The translations under genes and the position numbers were made by a program. The notes under the pieces are model-generated. The model was not told where the DNA came from, ran no database searches, and was given only the letters and a program-made list of their open reading frames with translations. Below, one piece after another: positions 12,850 through 24,508 of a DNA stretch of 64,000 nucleotides. Source of the stretch: Epiperipatus broadwayi (lineage: Eukaryota > Onychophora > Udeonychophora > Euonychophora > Peripatidae); NCBI GenBank assembly GCA_028023455.1, contig JAQFVV010012546.1, positions 575,501 through 639,500 on the forward strand. Direction: 5' to 3'. How positions within the stretch are numbered: the stretch's first letter is position 1; the number at the start of each line of letters is the position of its first letter.

Positions 12850-13750
12850 GTGACATTCATAAATATTTATCATTTAATCTAGATCACATTACATGCAACC
12901 ACCCCCTCAAGACCACTAGCTCTGGCTGATTAAGTATACAGAGGACTACAATGATAAAAACAATGATTTTTTGTCAAGTGATGCAATCATCTTCCACAAT
13001 GGTAGTCATACATCAAGGATTGATCTGTGTTTTTATTCACCTATGTTATACCATCAAATCAGCCTAAACATCAACCCATCTCCTTTCTCTGATTACTCTG
13101 CACAAACCATATTGGTTAACCTGTCAGAAATTCAAACACCTGCACTTACACATGGGAAAACAATCAGAATACTGTGTCCAACTGTCAGCCCAGAATTTAT
13201 TTTTTCAGAAACATATATAATGCTTCACAAAATCAAAAATATGCAACTTATCACTATCCAAAGTTACCTGACATTCATAAATATTTATTGTTTAATCTAG
13301 ATCACATTACACTCAACCACCTCCTCAAGACTGTTAGCTCTGGTTGATGAAGTACACAGATGGACTACAATGATAAACCTGATATACACCAGTCAACAAT
13401 ATATAACCAAGCTTAAACAGGCATACAGAAACATCTGTAAGCATCTGAAAAACTACCTGGCAATAAAAAAAGTAAAATCTGCCTCAGCCAACAACATGCA
13501 TGGACAAAGCAATACATTCACAGGGCCTTGAGCTACCCATATACTGTCAGGGTGCCAATGACACTTACAGAAGAAGGCTCACATATGCAGAAAATAACAT
13601 TTTAAAACCTATTTATCATCATTTCAAACAAAGGTTACAAACATACCACCCAGTCAAATTTATTTCTGATGTTTTTGGAAAACCAAAAACACACACCCAT
13701 TCAACATCACAGAATTTGCTGCTAAACTAGCAACAGTACCGAACCCATAT
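12850..13750 (+). pseudogene. Duplicated L1-like endonuclease segment plus linker region
   Basis: From 12971 the sequence repeats the endonuclease C-terminal part at 12266-12500 (DAIIFHNGSH, SRIDLCFYSP, PALTHGKTIRILCP), in frame to about 13230. It then runs into sequence that also occurs at 12850-12970, so the two units are a tandem duplication of roughly 400 bp. The foldback element interrupts only the first. From 13381 the sequence resembles the linker between endonuclease and reverse transcriptase (KLKQAYRNICKHLKNYL and following), with stops. No reverse transcriptase follows: the relic ends near 13750. Confidence 0.6.
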
Positions 13751-14287
13751 AATAAATTAGTTTAAATAACATGGCTGATTTAATAGCAGTAGTTATTTTC
13801 CTATGATGAAATGCTCTATTTTTTTTAGTTTTAAAAGCAGCAGCAGTACTTTGGACTGCATTGGATCTCAACATCTATGCCCACCTTTCTACTTATAAAA
13901 CTACCACAGATTTTAAACTGATTTATAGTCTCAATCTGATAACTATCCAAGCTGAAAGTTACTGAGGATTATCTTCTGTCACTAGCTTATAATAACTTGA
14001 GTTTTTTAACAATAATTAATAAACTAAGATTGTTATAACTTTTATTCAAAATATTAAGAACATTCTGTAAATTGTTCGTAATTATGTGACTTTTTTCATT
14101 TTCAAAAATTTCATAAACTTTTGAAGAAATTTAAAAATAGCTTTCCAAAAATAATGAGATACAACTTTTATTAATAAAAAAAAATGAATTCATAGTATAA
14201 ATTTATAAATTAAAACATTTTAAAATGTAATTATCACTTGTATTATTATAATATGTTCAAAGTGCAAAATGTTGTAATGTTTTATCC
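13751..14287. other. AT-rich stretch, nothing recognised
   Basis: No coding or RNA signal seen. Confidence 0.4.
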
Positions 14288-14403
14288 AAAGATTGTTTTG
14301 CGTTGTCAGCCGAGAGGTACCGCAGCCGCAAGCAAGTAGTTGGTTGCAGACGGTTGTGGGTTCGCATCCCCGCCGATGCTATGACATATGGAAAAGATTG
14401 TTT
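14288..14403 (+). mobile_element. Type-2 tRNA-derived SINE with 11 bp TSD
   Basis: The head carries an A-box-like CAGCCGAGAGG, a long variable-arm region (GTAGTTGGTTGCAGACGG) and a B box GGTTCGCATCC, then CGATGCTATGACATATGG and a short A run. TSD AAAGATTGTTT at 14288-14298 and 14393-14403. Compared with 16318-16456 it lacks the leading GTCAA. The minus-strand open frame over it (14257-14502) is not a gene. Confidence 0.85.
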
Positions 14404-14661
14404 ATTTTTTATTATTATTGTTTTGAATAAAAATAAACAATGGCTCACTATATAAACATGTCTTGAAATTTGAAACTTATGAACAAAAAAAATGTGAATC
14501 AATTATATAAATGTAAAAACAAGATTTGACTGTTAAACCCAATAAATCTTCTGCAAAAGCATATTTAAGAGTCCTCCTTTTCTAAAATTGTCAGTGCTTG
14601 AAGTTAAATTTAAATGTTAAAATATATATATATAATAATTTAATATATATATAATAGTAAT

Positions 14662-15134
14662 ACAGAGAGCATACCAATATCTCAAACAAGCTCTTAATTG
14701 ATAAGTATGCCGGTATATTTTCTGTAATACAAGCTTATAAAGTCACTGCCACGTTATATATGACTTGCTTTATTGATAATTATAATTTTACCTTTCTGGC
14801 TTTGCCTATGCTGTGGCTATTAATATATGGCAGATCTGAATTTCGTTCAGTCCCATATAGTTATTTAAGTTAATAGCTGGAGTAAAAGACATTTTTATAT
14901 CTGAAAACTTTAGAGTTTCTACTTAAATATTCCATATGAAATAAGTGCTGTGTTTTGAGTTGATATTTTAGATCTAGTGTCTGAATATTCTAGCTCCTCA
15001 CTGAGGTGAGCCATAAGCTCAAAATCAATTGGTCTGGGAATAAGAGTATTTCAGATAGAGTTTTTAATTTTTTTCTCTTACCACACCTATCAATTAAGAG
15101 CTTGTTTGAGCTATTGGTATGCTCTCTGTATTAC
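14662..15134. repeat. Foldback family FB-D, copy with inverted ends
   Basis: Ends are inverted repeats of about 45 bp: GTAATACAGAGAGCATACCA on the left and its complement on the right, separated by about 380 bp. The interior (TAGATCTAGTGTCTGAATAT, CTCACTGAGGTGAGCC, GGTCTGGGAATA) is related to the minus-strand copies at 18661-18880 and 19016-19172. Confidence 0.7.
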
Positions 15135-16317
15135 ATTTTTGCAAATACAAGCTTATAAAAGCAATGTCACATTATATATGGCTTTATTGATAATATGTAA
15201 TAGTAAATATGTTTTGATATTTTTATCAATCTAACTATAAACTATATGTGCATATGCTTTTTTATAAATTTATTGCTTGTAAAATTAATTTTAATTTATA
15301 TTATGTAATGAATTTTAAAATTATTTACATTAGTTTAACATTTAATTTACAAGGAATTATGATTTAGCCATACTGGATTAGACAAATCATTTTTAAATTA
15401 CATTTTACAGTCTCTTTTACTTTATCTTTAATCCTCAATTTCTACATGCCAGTATTCCATACCAACACATAAATTTATCAGCTATTACTTTACAACATAT
15501 GTCCTGCGTTTGTGCTCATTTGTTTATCTCTTAGTATTTTTAGATGCAAAGAATAGCTAAGCAATATTCTGCATAATTTTTCAATATATTTATTAGTGTA
15601 GTATTTTATATGATGCATAGTATTTGTATAGCAAACATAGGGTTGTAATGAATTTTAATCACAACATAAATATATTTTTAAAAAACATTTGCATTTTTGA
15701 TGGTCTGTCTTTTGTAAAGATGTCATAGAATCTGGCCTTGATTTGAAAAACAGCATAAATAATTTATAAATTACGATTATGGATTATTTAGTAACAAATA
15801 AATTGATTGGCAAGAAATACAAGATTAAAGCACTGACTGGTCATAAGCTTAGCTACACTTTACAAAGAAGATATGAAGCATGTACATCTAATGATATCAA
15901 ATTTAATCTAATAATTGATAAATAGGAAAAGTAAAACAAGTCATTGACTGAGTGGTTACAGACAAAAAAATTACTACAGCTGTAATAAAGCATTAAAAAT
16001 CCTTTTACAAATATTGGAAATATCATAAACTAATTTGTATTGAACATGTTTAAAAGTTGTGCTAAAATTGTGTAACTATTGATTAACAACAATAGTTTCA
16101 TTTTTAAAATAATATTATAATTTAATATTTTTTTTTAATTTCTTTTATGAAGCATGAAAATAGTAGTTTTTTCTTATCAATAAAATTATATATAACATTA
16201 ATAATTGCTAATTTGTTAAATGCTTCCAAATTAATATCTCAATGGTATGTAATACTGGTGTGTGATAACTGAGTAAACTTTATAAATTGTAATGTTGAAA
16301 GTTGAGTAAAGCTATCT
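15135..16317. other. AT-rich stretch, nothing recognised
   Basis: No coding, RNA or repeat signal recognised. Confidence 0.4.
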
Positions 16318-16456
16318 AAAGTAGAAATATTTGTCAAGCGTTGTTAGCCGAGAGGTCATCGCAACTGCCTTGCAAGCAAATAGTTGGTTTCAGACGGTTG
16401 TGGGTTTGCATCCCGGCCGATGCTATGACATATGGGGGAAAAAAGTAGAAATGTTT
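16318..16456 (+). mobile_element. Type-2 tRNA-derived SINE with 15 bp TSD
   Basis: The body 16333-16441 begins GTCAAGCGTTG, has A box TAGCCGAGAGG, an anticodon-like loop CTTGCAA inside GC pairs, a long variable arm, a B box GGTTTGCATCC, then CGATGCTATGACATATGG and a G/A tail. TSD AAAGTAGAAATATTT (16318-16332) recurs at 16442-16456 with one change. The long variable arm suggests a class II (Leu/Ser-like) tRNA ancestor, but the isotype is unclear. Confidence 0.85.
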
Positions 16457-16696
16457 TTCTGAATGGAAACTCTTGCATCAAAACCAGTTTGATTGTACTA
16501 CTTTCTAGTTGAGGACAACTAATTTATTAAACATGTTTTTGGGACCACTGTATAAATGATGAACCTTTGTGTACAATACAAAAATTAAAAAGTTGGTCTC
16601 AGATTTATTGTGCATGCAGTTAAAAGATACACACATCATTACTATTGATTAGTAAGAGTGATGTTAAATGATGACATGAATGACTCATGATAATGA

Positions 16697-16708
16697 GGGG
16701 GGGGGGGG
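16697..16708. repeat. Pure G12 run
   Basis: Twelve consecutive G, exceptional in this AT-rich window; simple homopolymer. Confidence 0.9.
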
Positions 16709-17389
16709 CATTTATTAACTGAAGACAATAAGTTTAAACAACAGAAAGGATACAGAAATGTTTGCATCAATAACAGTACCGAGTTTTTTATAACCAATGT
16801 GTTATTTTTCAATATAACAAGAGATATTTTTAGCAAGACACTACATAGTGGCTATTCATAATTTATTCTCATATCTAAATTTCATTTCAGAATTTGCTAT
16901 GTGTTGATCCTATCTGTAGAATGTGGAGAGCACCAACAAAAATAGAATCAACTTTATCTATTTCAATTATATAACTATCATATAAATACTCCAGTATCCT
17001 CACCAAAATCTCTTGAAGATACAATCAGAGTAAATTTTTGATGTTCCATCAATATCTTCTTCTGCTGTATCTGCTAATATCAATTGAATATATGATAAAT
17101 AAGTATCTGATTATCAACATAGATAAACAAGCATGATACGCGTACTGATTTTCTCCTAGAATTTATAATTATAAAATCACCATTTTCTTTTATTTATCAC
17201 AAACCTTCTAGCATCCATTCAAATATCAGTATATTTTTTTAAAATGAAATGAAATTAGTCATCTACAAGCTTTCTTAAGTATGAATATGTTTATGAAATA
17301 TATCTTTGACATTTAAAGTTTTTAGAATTATAAAACAACTGAGAGATGAATTTATAATAACACAGAGTATTTAGTAAGATTTACAACAA
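16709..17389. other. AT-rich stretch, nothing recognised
   Basis: No coding, RNA or repeat signal recognised. Confidence 0.35.
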
Positions 17390-17885
17390 TATAGAACTAA
17401 TTGAGTATTCATTTATAATTTATCTTTAAAGCGCATGTGCATTGGCTAACATAGTGCTATATAAAATAATATTTCATTATATATGTTTAATTTCAACTAA
17501 AGAATGACGGTTTGTAAATTGTAAAGATTTTGCAAGTGTCATTCCTTCAAACATAACAAATGTAATTTAAAGTGATCGTTTAACACCTTCACGCTACTTA
17601 TTTCCACACACTTAAGATTTGCCCATACATAAACGTTTGGGTCAAAAGAATTGGTGGATTTATTGCATTCTTTCTAAAATACTATATCTTAAGATTTGCC
17701 CATACATAAACGTTTGGGTCAAAAGAATTGGTGGATTTATTGCATTCTTTCTAAAATACTATATCTCATGTCTGGAAAAATTGAGAGTATTCATTCATAA
17801 TTTATCTTTAAAGCACATGTGCATTGGCTTAATCGCTAATATTACTATTACATAAAAAACATAGCGCTATATAAAATAATATCTC
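17390..17885 (+). repeat. Degenerate FB-B copies with a 77 bp tandem duplication
   Basis: Related to 25862-26261 and 5484-5686. A 77 bp unit (CTTAAGATTTGCCCATACAT...) is present twice, 17611-17687 and 17688-17764, apparently identical. A second direct repeat flanks it: TTATCTTTAAAGCGCATGTG near 17418 and a near copy near 17805, each followed by an ATAGYGCTATATAAAATAAT string. The 78-residue plus-strand open frame here (17619-17855) comes from the tandem unit and is not a gene. Confidence 0.75.
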
Positions 17886-17981
17886 AACAATATAGAACAT
17901 AAATGAAGGATAAGGGATACAGCTTTTCTACAATTATTTATAGCAATACTACAAAGAAAAACTTAAATATGTTTATTATAA

Positions 17982-18425
17982 TGATTCTGTAATCAATAAC
18001 AATCACAATTATATAAATAATATCAGAATATTTTTTTTATAGATTTTACAAGATGATATTGAAACTTCTGTCCAAAGCATGACTGTGGGCATGATAATTT
18101 GTACAGGTTGTCTAAAGATTTATTTATTTTTTAAGTGAAAAAAATAACAATTTGAAAGAAATGCTTATTATATATTTTAAGATTATCACCATTACGTTTA
18201 TTGGAACGAATCTGTAATCAATAACAATCACACTTTACAAATACCATCAGAATAGTTTTTATAAATTTTACCAAGATGATATTGAAACTTATATTTATAT
18301 AGATCAGGTCTGTCTAAAACATGGCCAACATGGCCATGATGGTTTGTGCATGGTGCCTAAAGATTTTAAATGTTTTTCAAGTGAAAAAATAATCATTTGA
18401 ATGAAATGATTATATATTTTAATAC
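17982..18425 (+). repeat. Two diverged tandem copies, about 215 bp unit
   Basis: The unit GTAATCAATAACAATCAC ... AAGATGATATTGAAACTT ... TCTAAAGATTT occurs at about 17982-18190 and 18204-18425. The second has extra sequence containing CAGGTCTGTCTAAAACATGG, which resembles a terminal sequence of hAT-type transposons; that reading is speculative. Confidence 0.6.
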
Positions 18426-18660
18426 TATCACTAATCAATCATCTTGATATTAATATTATTATCTTCTTGTTTGTATATCATTGTTTATTTGTTTATTTTT
18501 CATATGTATCAAAGAAGCAAGCTTCCAATGTTTTGATCCAACATTCATGATCTGGAAAATCATAAAAACTTTGTAGACAATAAGTGTGCAGTTAATTTTA
18601 TTCAGTTATAGTTCATCTGTAAAGATATAGCTTTCTGATGTATATATATATATATATAAT

Positions 18661-18880
18661 CTAATGAGCTTGCCAATAGCTCTTAACAAGCTTTTCAGAA
18701 TATCCACAACCCCAGACCAGTATCTGCTACTGACTTCTTCAGTGAGGTCCTAGGATATTCAAGCATTAGATTTAAAATAGCAGGTCAAGACCAGCACTTT
18801 ATCTAATGGTTAACTATTAAGTAGAAAATCTGAAATTTTCAGGCATTCATATGTCTTCAAATCCACCTATCTAATTAATA
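18661..18880 (-). repeat. Foldback family FB-D, single-arm copy
   Basis: On the minus strand it reads CTAATGCTTGAATATC, CCTCACTGAAGAAGTCAG, GATACTGGTCTGGGG, AAAAGCTTGTTAAGAGC, in the order of the FB-D interior. The hammerhead-like pair is CTGAAGA (18736-18742) and GATAC (18720-18724), the second with one change from GAAAC. Confidence 0.65.
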
Positions 18881-19015
18881 TAGCCATATAAAACTTAACC
18901 AAGTTCAGATACATCTTATATTAATAGATTTAGCAATGTAAAATGACCAAAGCCTTAATGGCAAAAAATGTAATTGCAAAGAAATCAAGTCATATATCAC
19001 ATGAAGTAATTTAAT

Positions 19016-19172
19016 GAGTTTGTGTTACAAATGTTATCTAACAAGCTTTTGAGAATATCCCCAACACCGGACATGTTTCTGCTTCTGGATTCCTCAGTGA
19101 GGTGAAATGATATTCAAGCATTAGGTTTAAAATACCAGGTCAAGTCCATCAATTTATCTAATACAAATATAT
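19016..19172 (-). repeat. Foldback family FB-D, single-arm copy
   Basis: A close relative of 18661-18880. On the minus strand it has CTGAGGA-N11-GAAAC (19097 down to 19075), followed by GTTGGGGATATTCTC and AAAAGCTTGTTAGA. An (AT)n run follows at about 19169-19190. Confidence 0.65.
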
Positions 19173-19531
19173 ATATATATATATATATATATTGTGCACT
19201 TTTTATTAGCTCAGACTATTCTAAAATAAAATTTTAGTGTATAATTTTAAATTTTACAAATCCAATAATATTTACTTATTAAAAGAAGACAATAATGAAA
19301 TATTAGATCACAGGGTTTAAACTCAAATTTAGTTAAGGGAAATTTATAAATGTCTTAACTCAAAATACATATAGAAAATAACCTATAGAGTCATATATAT
19401 GCAGATGGATGAACAATTAATATTATTTGGAGTTTAAAACCAGTGAAGTTTAAATTGTAATTTTGTAAACATAATGCGTAGTAGGGACTAATAATTATTG
19501 TGGGTGCGCATTTGATTTTAACATACCATAT

Positions 19532-20115
19532 AGCAAAGTACTCTCAAAGAATAAAAGTTCTAAATGAAAATAAAAAGTAGTAATTCTAAGTTGCATGAAA
19601 AAATAATTCTCATTATTGGAATATCATGAGGGTAAGGGTGAGCTAAATTATGCATTATTACATAGCAAACCATATAGCAAGTATGCTTAAAATGAATAAA
19701 AGTTATCTGCAAAGTATGCTATAAAATGAATAAAAGTTATCTACAATGAAATGAATAAAAAGTAGAAATTCTAAGTTATGCAGAAAAGTATACTATTCAT
19801 TGGAATTCATGAGGGAGGGAGCTAAATTACATTATTCATAGCAACCCTAATAGCAAAGTATGCTATAAAATGAATAAAAACTTATCTGCAAAGTATGCTA
19901 TAAAATGAATAAAAGTTATCTCAATGAAATGAATAAAAACGTAGTAAATTCTAAGTTACATGAAAAATAATTACTATATTATTGGAATATCATGAGGGAA
20001 GGGGAGCTAAATTATGCATTATTACATAGCAAACCATAATAGCAAAGTATGCTATAAAATGAATAAAACTTATCTACAATGAAATGTATAAAAACAGTAA
20101 ATAAAATAAAATAAA
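19532..20115 (+). repeat. Minisatellite, about 3.5 irregular copies of a 145-190 bp unit
   Basis: Units begin TAGCAAAGTATGCTATAAAA at about 19532, 19675, 19851 and 20039. Each continues with GAATAAAAGTTATCT, GTAGAAATTCTAAGTTA, and GAATATCATGAGGG followed by GAGCTAAATTA. A sub-repeat of about 36 bp is doubled in the second and third units. The last unit is cut short. Confidence 0.85.
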
Positions 20116-20159
20116 TAACCCAAAGGAATTACAACAATTATTATATATCAGATGATGAT

Positions 20160-20480
20160 GATACTTACGGGTAATGGGGAATACGAAACCTCAAAATCAA
20201 ACACATCAACAGAAAAGTTCGTTAGAATGATATTACGTCAGCGGCGAAAATAATTGTTTTCTCCATATATTTTTTTTATCCGTGATAAAATCTAGAAAGA
20301 TAAAAAATTTACAAAATTTTAATAATGTACTTTACAAAATTGCTATAAAAATCTAATTTTCATCCACAGAAAAAATTTTTAGACGACAATAAGATAGAAA
20401 ATGGGAGAGAAAGAAAAAGCGAACGTGACGAACGGTTTGCACGCTTTGGTCAAATTGTAAACTTTTTTAACGAAAAGGTT
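20160..20480. promoter_or_regulatory. CpG-bearing patch with a CRE-like site (candidate only)
   Basis: CG dinucleotides cluster here (GGCGAA, GACGACAA, AGCGAACGTGACGAACGG, CACGC), although they are scarce in the surrounding kilobases. TTACGTCAGC at about 20233 contains the ATF/CREB octamer TTACGTCA. A 19-codon open frame starts at ATGGGAGAG (about 20401). In a CpG-depleted genome such patches can mark promoters, but a young transposon would look the same. No TATA/exon structure confirms a gene. Confidence 0.2.
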
Positions 20481-23400
20481 TCTCCAAAGGGAAAACATAG
20501 AAATTATTTATCTTCAAATCTTGCTATATTTAAAAATAAATAAATAAGGTTTAATTTTAAAAATACTGATTTAAAATTAAAACAGTAAATTTTATCTTTA
20601 TTTAAATTCTAAAAAATATTGTATTTTAATATTTTTTTTAAAAAAAACGGAAAATCGGTCATTTTAAAATAATAAACCAAAAACTTTCAAAATAAATAAT
20701 TGTTTCATAGAAAAAAGTGGGAAAATATTAGCCAATCAAAGAGTTTCAAACAATCTTGGAATATGAAATTCAAGAGAGGAGAAAAAAAAAGGGCTTCTTG
20801 ATCGTAAAGTTGAAGTAACTAAGTTTTTTTTCTTGGTGATATTTTTTTTTTAAAAAAAAAAACAAAGTTGGATTAAAATTCCTAAAACCTTATGATTTAC
20901 AACTCTATATTAATATACATGGATAATTATAAGCTCTGTTGTTAAAATAATGGAATAAATTAATCGTTTTTCTTCTGGGCAAGTCAATAATAGGAATTCC
21001 CAATAATCTCTTGAAAATTAATAAGTATTGAAGAAATAATTGGAGATGAATAGTCAACGAATATATTCACGGAAAAATAACAATAATTGTGCCATAGGGA
21101 AAATGAACTGCAGTAATACACAAAAGGAAATAAATAAACACCGTAAATATTCAGTAAGGGTAGATAAAAAATAGTATATCTCTTGGAAACAGTTAAGTAT
21201 ATATATTTAAAATTCAATGGAACTAAATTAGTAATAAATAAAAGTGTTCATTATTATTCTGGATATATTATTTATTTTGAGCCATACCAGCATGGATGTC
21301 AGTTTTATAAAGTTTTAGCTGAAAAAAAAAAAAAAAAAAAACGTTGCACGACGCATTTTTAATTGAAATAATAAGTGTGCTTTTTACTATGGAGAGAAAT
21401 ATATATCATATAAAGTAAATAAAGCAAGCCACAAATAAATTTTTATTACTAAACAAAGAACAAAACAAGGATTATTGTTGTAGTAACTCAAATACCTAGC
21501 GAATCTTAGGATAAGCAGAATCTTCAAAAAATAAGGAAAAATAAAAACATTATGATAAGTTTATGGAGTGTGGAACAACTAGAAGATTTAAAATTGTCCT
21601 TATACTTTAGCTGAGAGTTAAAACAGAACTTCTTTCTAATGTTAGTATTTATATTTTTAATCGATGATTTGTTAGTATAATGGGGGGGAAGGGGGAGAAA
21701 ACTAATTTAATAAGGAATTAATTCAAGTGTTGTTATATTAATAGTTATTTAATAATTCGGTTAAGTTTAAAGATTATGAATCCTTTAAATAAATAAATAT
21801 ACTCGATATTTTAGTATGAAAGGGTATTTAAAATGATACATACATACTCCAAAGAGCAGGTTATATATACATGTACAAATGGATTAACTAAAAAAAACAA
21901 TGATTTTGTTCTTATGTGAAAGATAAAAGTAGTAATTTTGTTTGCTTACCAACCTCCAGAATTATAACCCTATATTCTCATTTATTTTTTGTATTGTTAC
22001 TTAATCATCAAGTACTACTATTATGTAGAGGTTAAACTAATGAACCATGAATGGAAAAAAAAAAGATTGTTTAATAAACTAAATATGTGATATATAGTTT
22101 ACATACATAGGGATAAATATCTCAACATATAATGGGAAATCATTAGTTTTGTTTGATAATAATACTCTAAAGATTAATTTTCTGTTGTTATTATTATTAT
22201 AATATATATGTATTATTTTGTTATGTTATTTTAAATTTGATATTAATGGAAATGTTAATTATCATTTGTAATGAACATTATTAAAATGATTGTTTTAAAA
22301 GTTTTATTAAATTCCAATTGTTGCATGTCTTTTCTGGGCTCATTTTCACCACATCACACAATTTAAAATGTACAGTAAAAATTAAAATGAAAAGTCAATT
22401 CAATTTAAAGCAAATCTAACAGTTTAATAAGCATAAATCTCTTAGTAAAGATTTGTTTTACTTGTTACATGCTGCCTTGATCCCATAGGTCATTGATGAC
22501 ATTGCCAATTATTAAAGTGTATTTATTAATATAGAATTAAACAATACATTAGTTATTAGTAAAAGTATTAGTGTTAATCACAGTTTAGTTAACAATATTA
22601 TTTTAGTATTCAGTATTGAAGAACATACATATAAAGCTTTACTGTGAATTTAAATTATAAGCCTTTCTTAATTTGTACACTATCCATGGAAATCTGTAAA
22701 ATCCCTCTTGATATTCCATATGTAGTATGAAGAATTAATAAATCAATGATTTTCCTGAGATCTCCTTATTTTAAAGTTATTCTTGTGATTATTGCCAATC
22801 TTAATTATTAAACATAATATGAATCAAAGTTTATCTGTAATTATCTAACAGATTAATTTAATGAGTGATTGAATTAAAACTTAATAGTTATAAATATAAA
22901 ATAATATATTAGATATTATTGTTAGTCATGAGAGTATGTAGATACTTAATAAGGAGGAGAATCTGGGTATTCTTATGCCATTGAACAAGTATTTTGCATT
23001 TGTTTAATGTTAAGGGAATGTGATCTGTTTATAGGTAAACGAGTCTCATATTGATTAGATTTAAAACATATCTTATTTTAGAAATATTTACTCATGTCAA
23101 AGTAACATGGGATAGATACTAATCTTATCTAAATTCAATTGTTATAGTTAAACAAAATGGTCGGGATATAGTAAGTTTATTAATAGAACCTAACCCGAAT
23201 CCAAGTAGGGCCTAATATAAGGGACTTAAAAACTTTGCTTAGGGTCGTACCACCTATAGACAGGCCACAGTATATATATATATAATGTAATCCTTGGATT
23301 ACTTAAGATTGAATAGAACTGGTTTAAATCATTTAACATAAAAAAGGATCAAATCAAGGAGACTAAGTATAAAAATTTAAATTTGAATGACTTTGTTCTT

Positions 23401-24180
23401 AATGCTGTTGTTTTTTCATAACCATAAAAAATCATTAAGTATTATAAGGAACTGTAATTTACAATAAACAACATAAAAATATAAAATCAAAGTAGAAAGT
23501 GTTGACTACAAGTAAATCAACGGAGAACATTTACAAGGTTGAGATTGAAATTAGAAGATTATTTATGTCATCATTCATATGATGTAATTGGTGTGAGTAG
23601 TATATATTAATTATTATTATGGAAAAGGGTAATAAATGATTTGGATCCAAGATAGGAAAAAAATGAAAATTTGCCCAAAATATATGTTGTTAATAGTAAC
23701 ATTTTGGTCCAAGTACATTGTCTAAAATTGTCTTGACATTATATTTATAGTATATTTATTTTATTAAAGTTTTGCCTCACCTCCCCATTTTGTATAATGG
23801 CATAGTAATCTATGCAATAATATTGTGGCAAGAAGAAAAGTTAACAGTATTAGAAAATGTTCAATTTGTTTAACTAAAATCATTTCTACTGGGAAGACAA
23901 TATAGAAAAATATATAAATACACCAATAAAAAAGGGGAATTACTTACTGAAGTAGAAAAATTTACAAAGTAAATGGAAAAACTGAAAATTTTGAATATGT
24001 GGTGATTTTAATAATTTAAAAGCAACTCTTGTAGATAAAATTGTATTAGACTTTAATAGTCATACAAAACATTGAAAACTTCTTTAATACAATTATAGTA
24101 CATTGTAATATAAAATTTGTCAGATGTCAACTATGTAGGTAGATTTAATTTTCAAATAATGTTTATAATACATATAAAAT
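20481..24180. other. AT-rich stretch, nothing firmly recognised
   Basis: About 3.7 kb without a supported feature. It contains T11A11-type homopolymer hairpins near 20840 and an A19 run near 21323. Near 23995-24080 a frame reads ICGDFN followed by a polar stretch, which might be a LINE endonuclease remnant but is too short to support. Confidence 0.35.
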
Positions 24181-24508
24181 ACTAATGAAAGTTATAAACA
24201 ATCAGGATTGCCAATTCCTCAACAAGCTTTGTGATAAATACTTAGCCAGAGAAAGCATTTAAAATATCTCTGTCAGGAATCCCCTCCCCAAACCCCTGAC
24301 CATGGTTTTGTGCTTTGGACAAAACATGAAACCATGGTCAGGGGTTTGGGGAGCGGTTCCTGACAGAGATATTTTAAATGCTTTCTCTGGCTAAGCATTT
24401 ATCACAAAGCAGGTTGAGGAATTGGCAATCCTCATTGTTTATAACTTACAAGCTTAAGAGAATAGGGTCATGTGATCTATGACTCTTATTTTGACTAATG
24501 AAAGTTAT
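24181..24508. mobile_element. Long foldback element FB-E with 15 bp TSD
   Basis: Two long, closely matched inverted arms (about 24191-24310 and 24325-24445) pair from GTTATAAACAATCAGGATTG to its complement. They include a GC-rich block CCCCTCCCCAAACCCCTG that is striking in this window. A tail of about 48 nt follows the right arm and contains GAATAGGGTCATGTGATC. The unit is flanked by a perfect direct repeat ACTAATGAAAGTTAT (24181-24195 and 24494-24508). No coding capacity. The tail resembles that of FB-A. Confidence 0.85.

Noticed and set aside
23900-24080. LINE endonuclease fragment (ICGDFN)
   Set aside because: A single six-residue motif in AT-rich sequence without neighbouring blocks; chance is likely.
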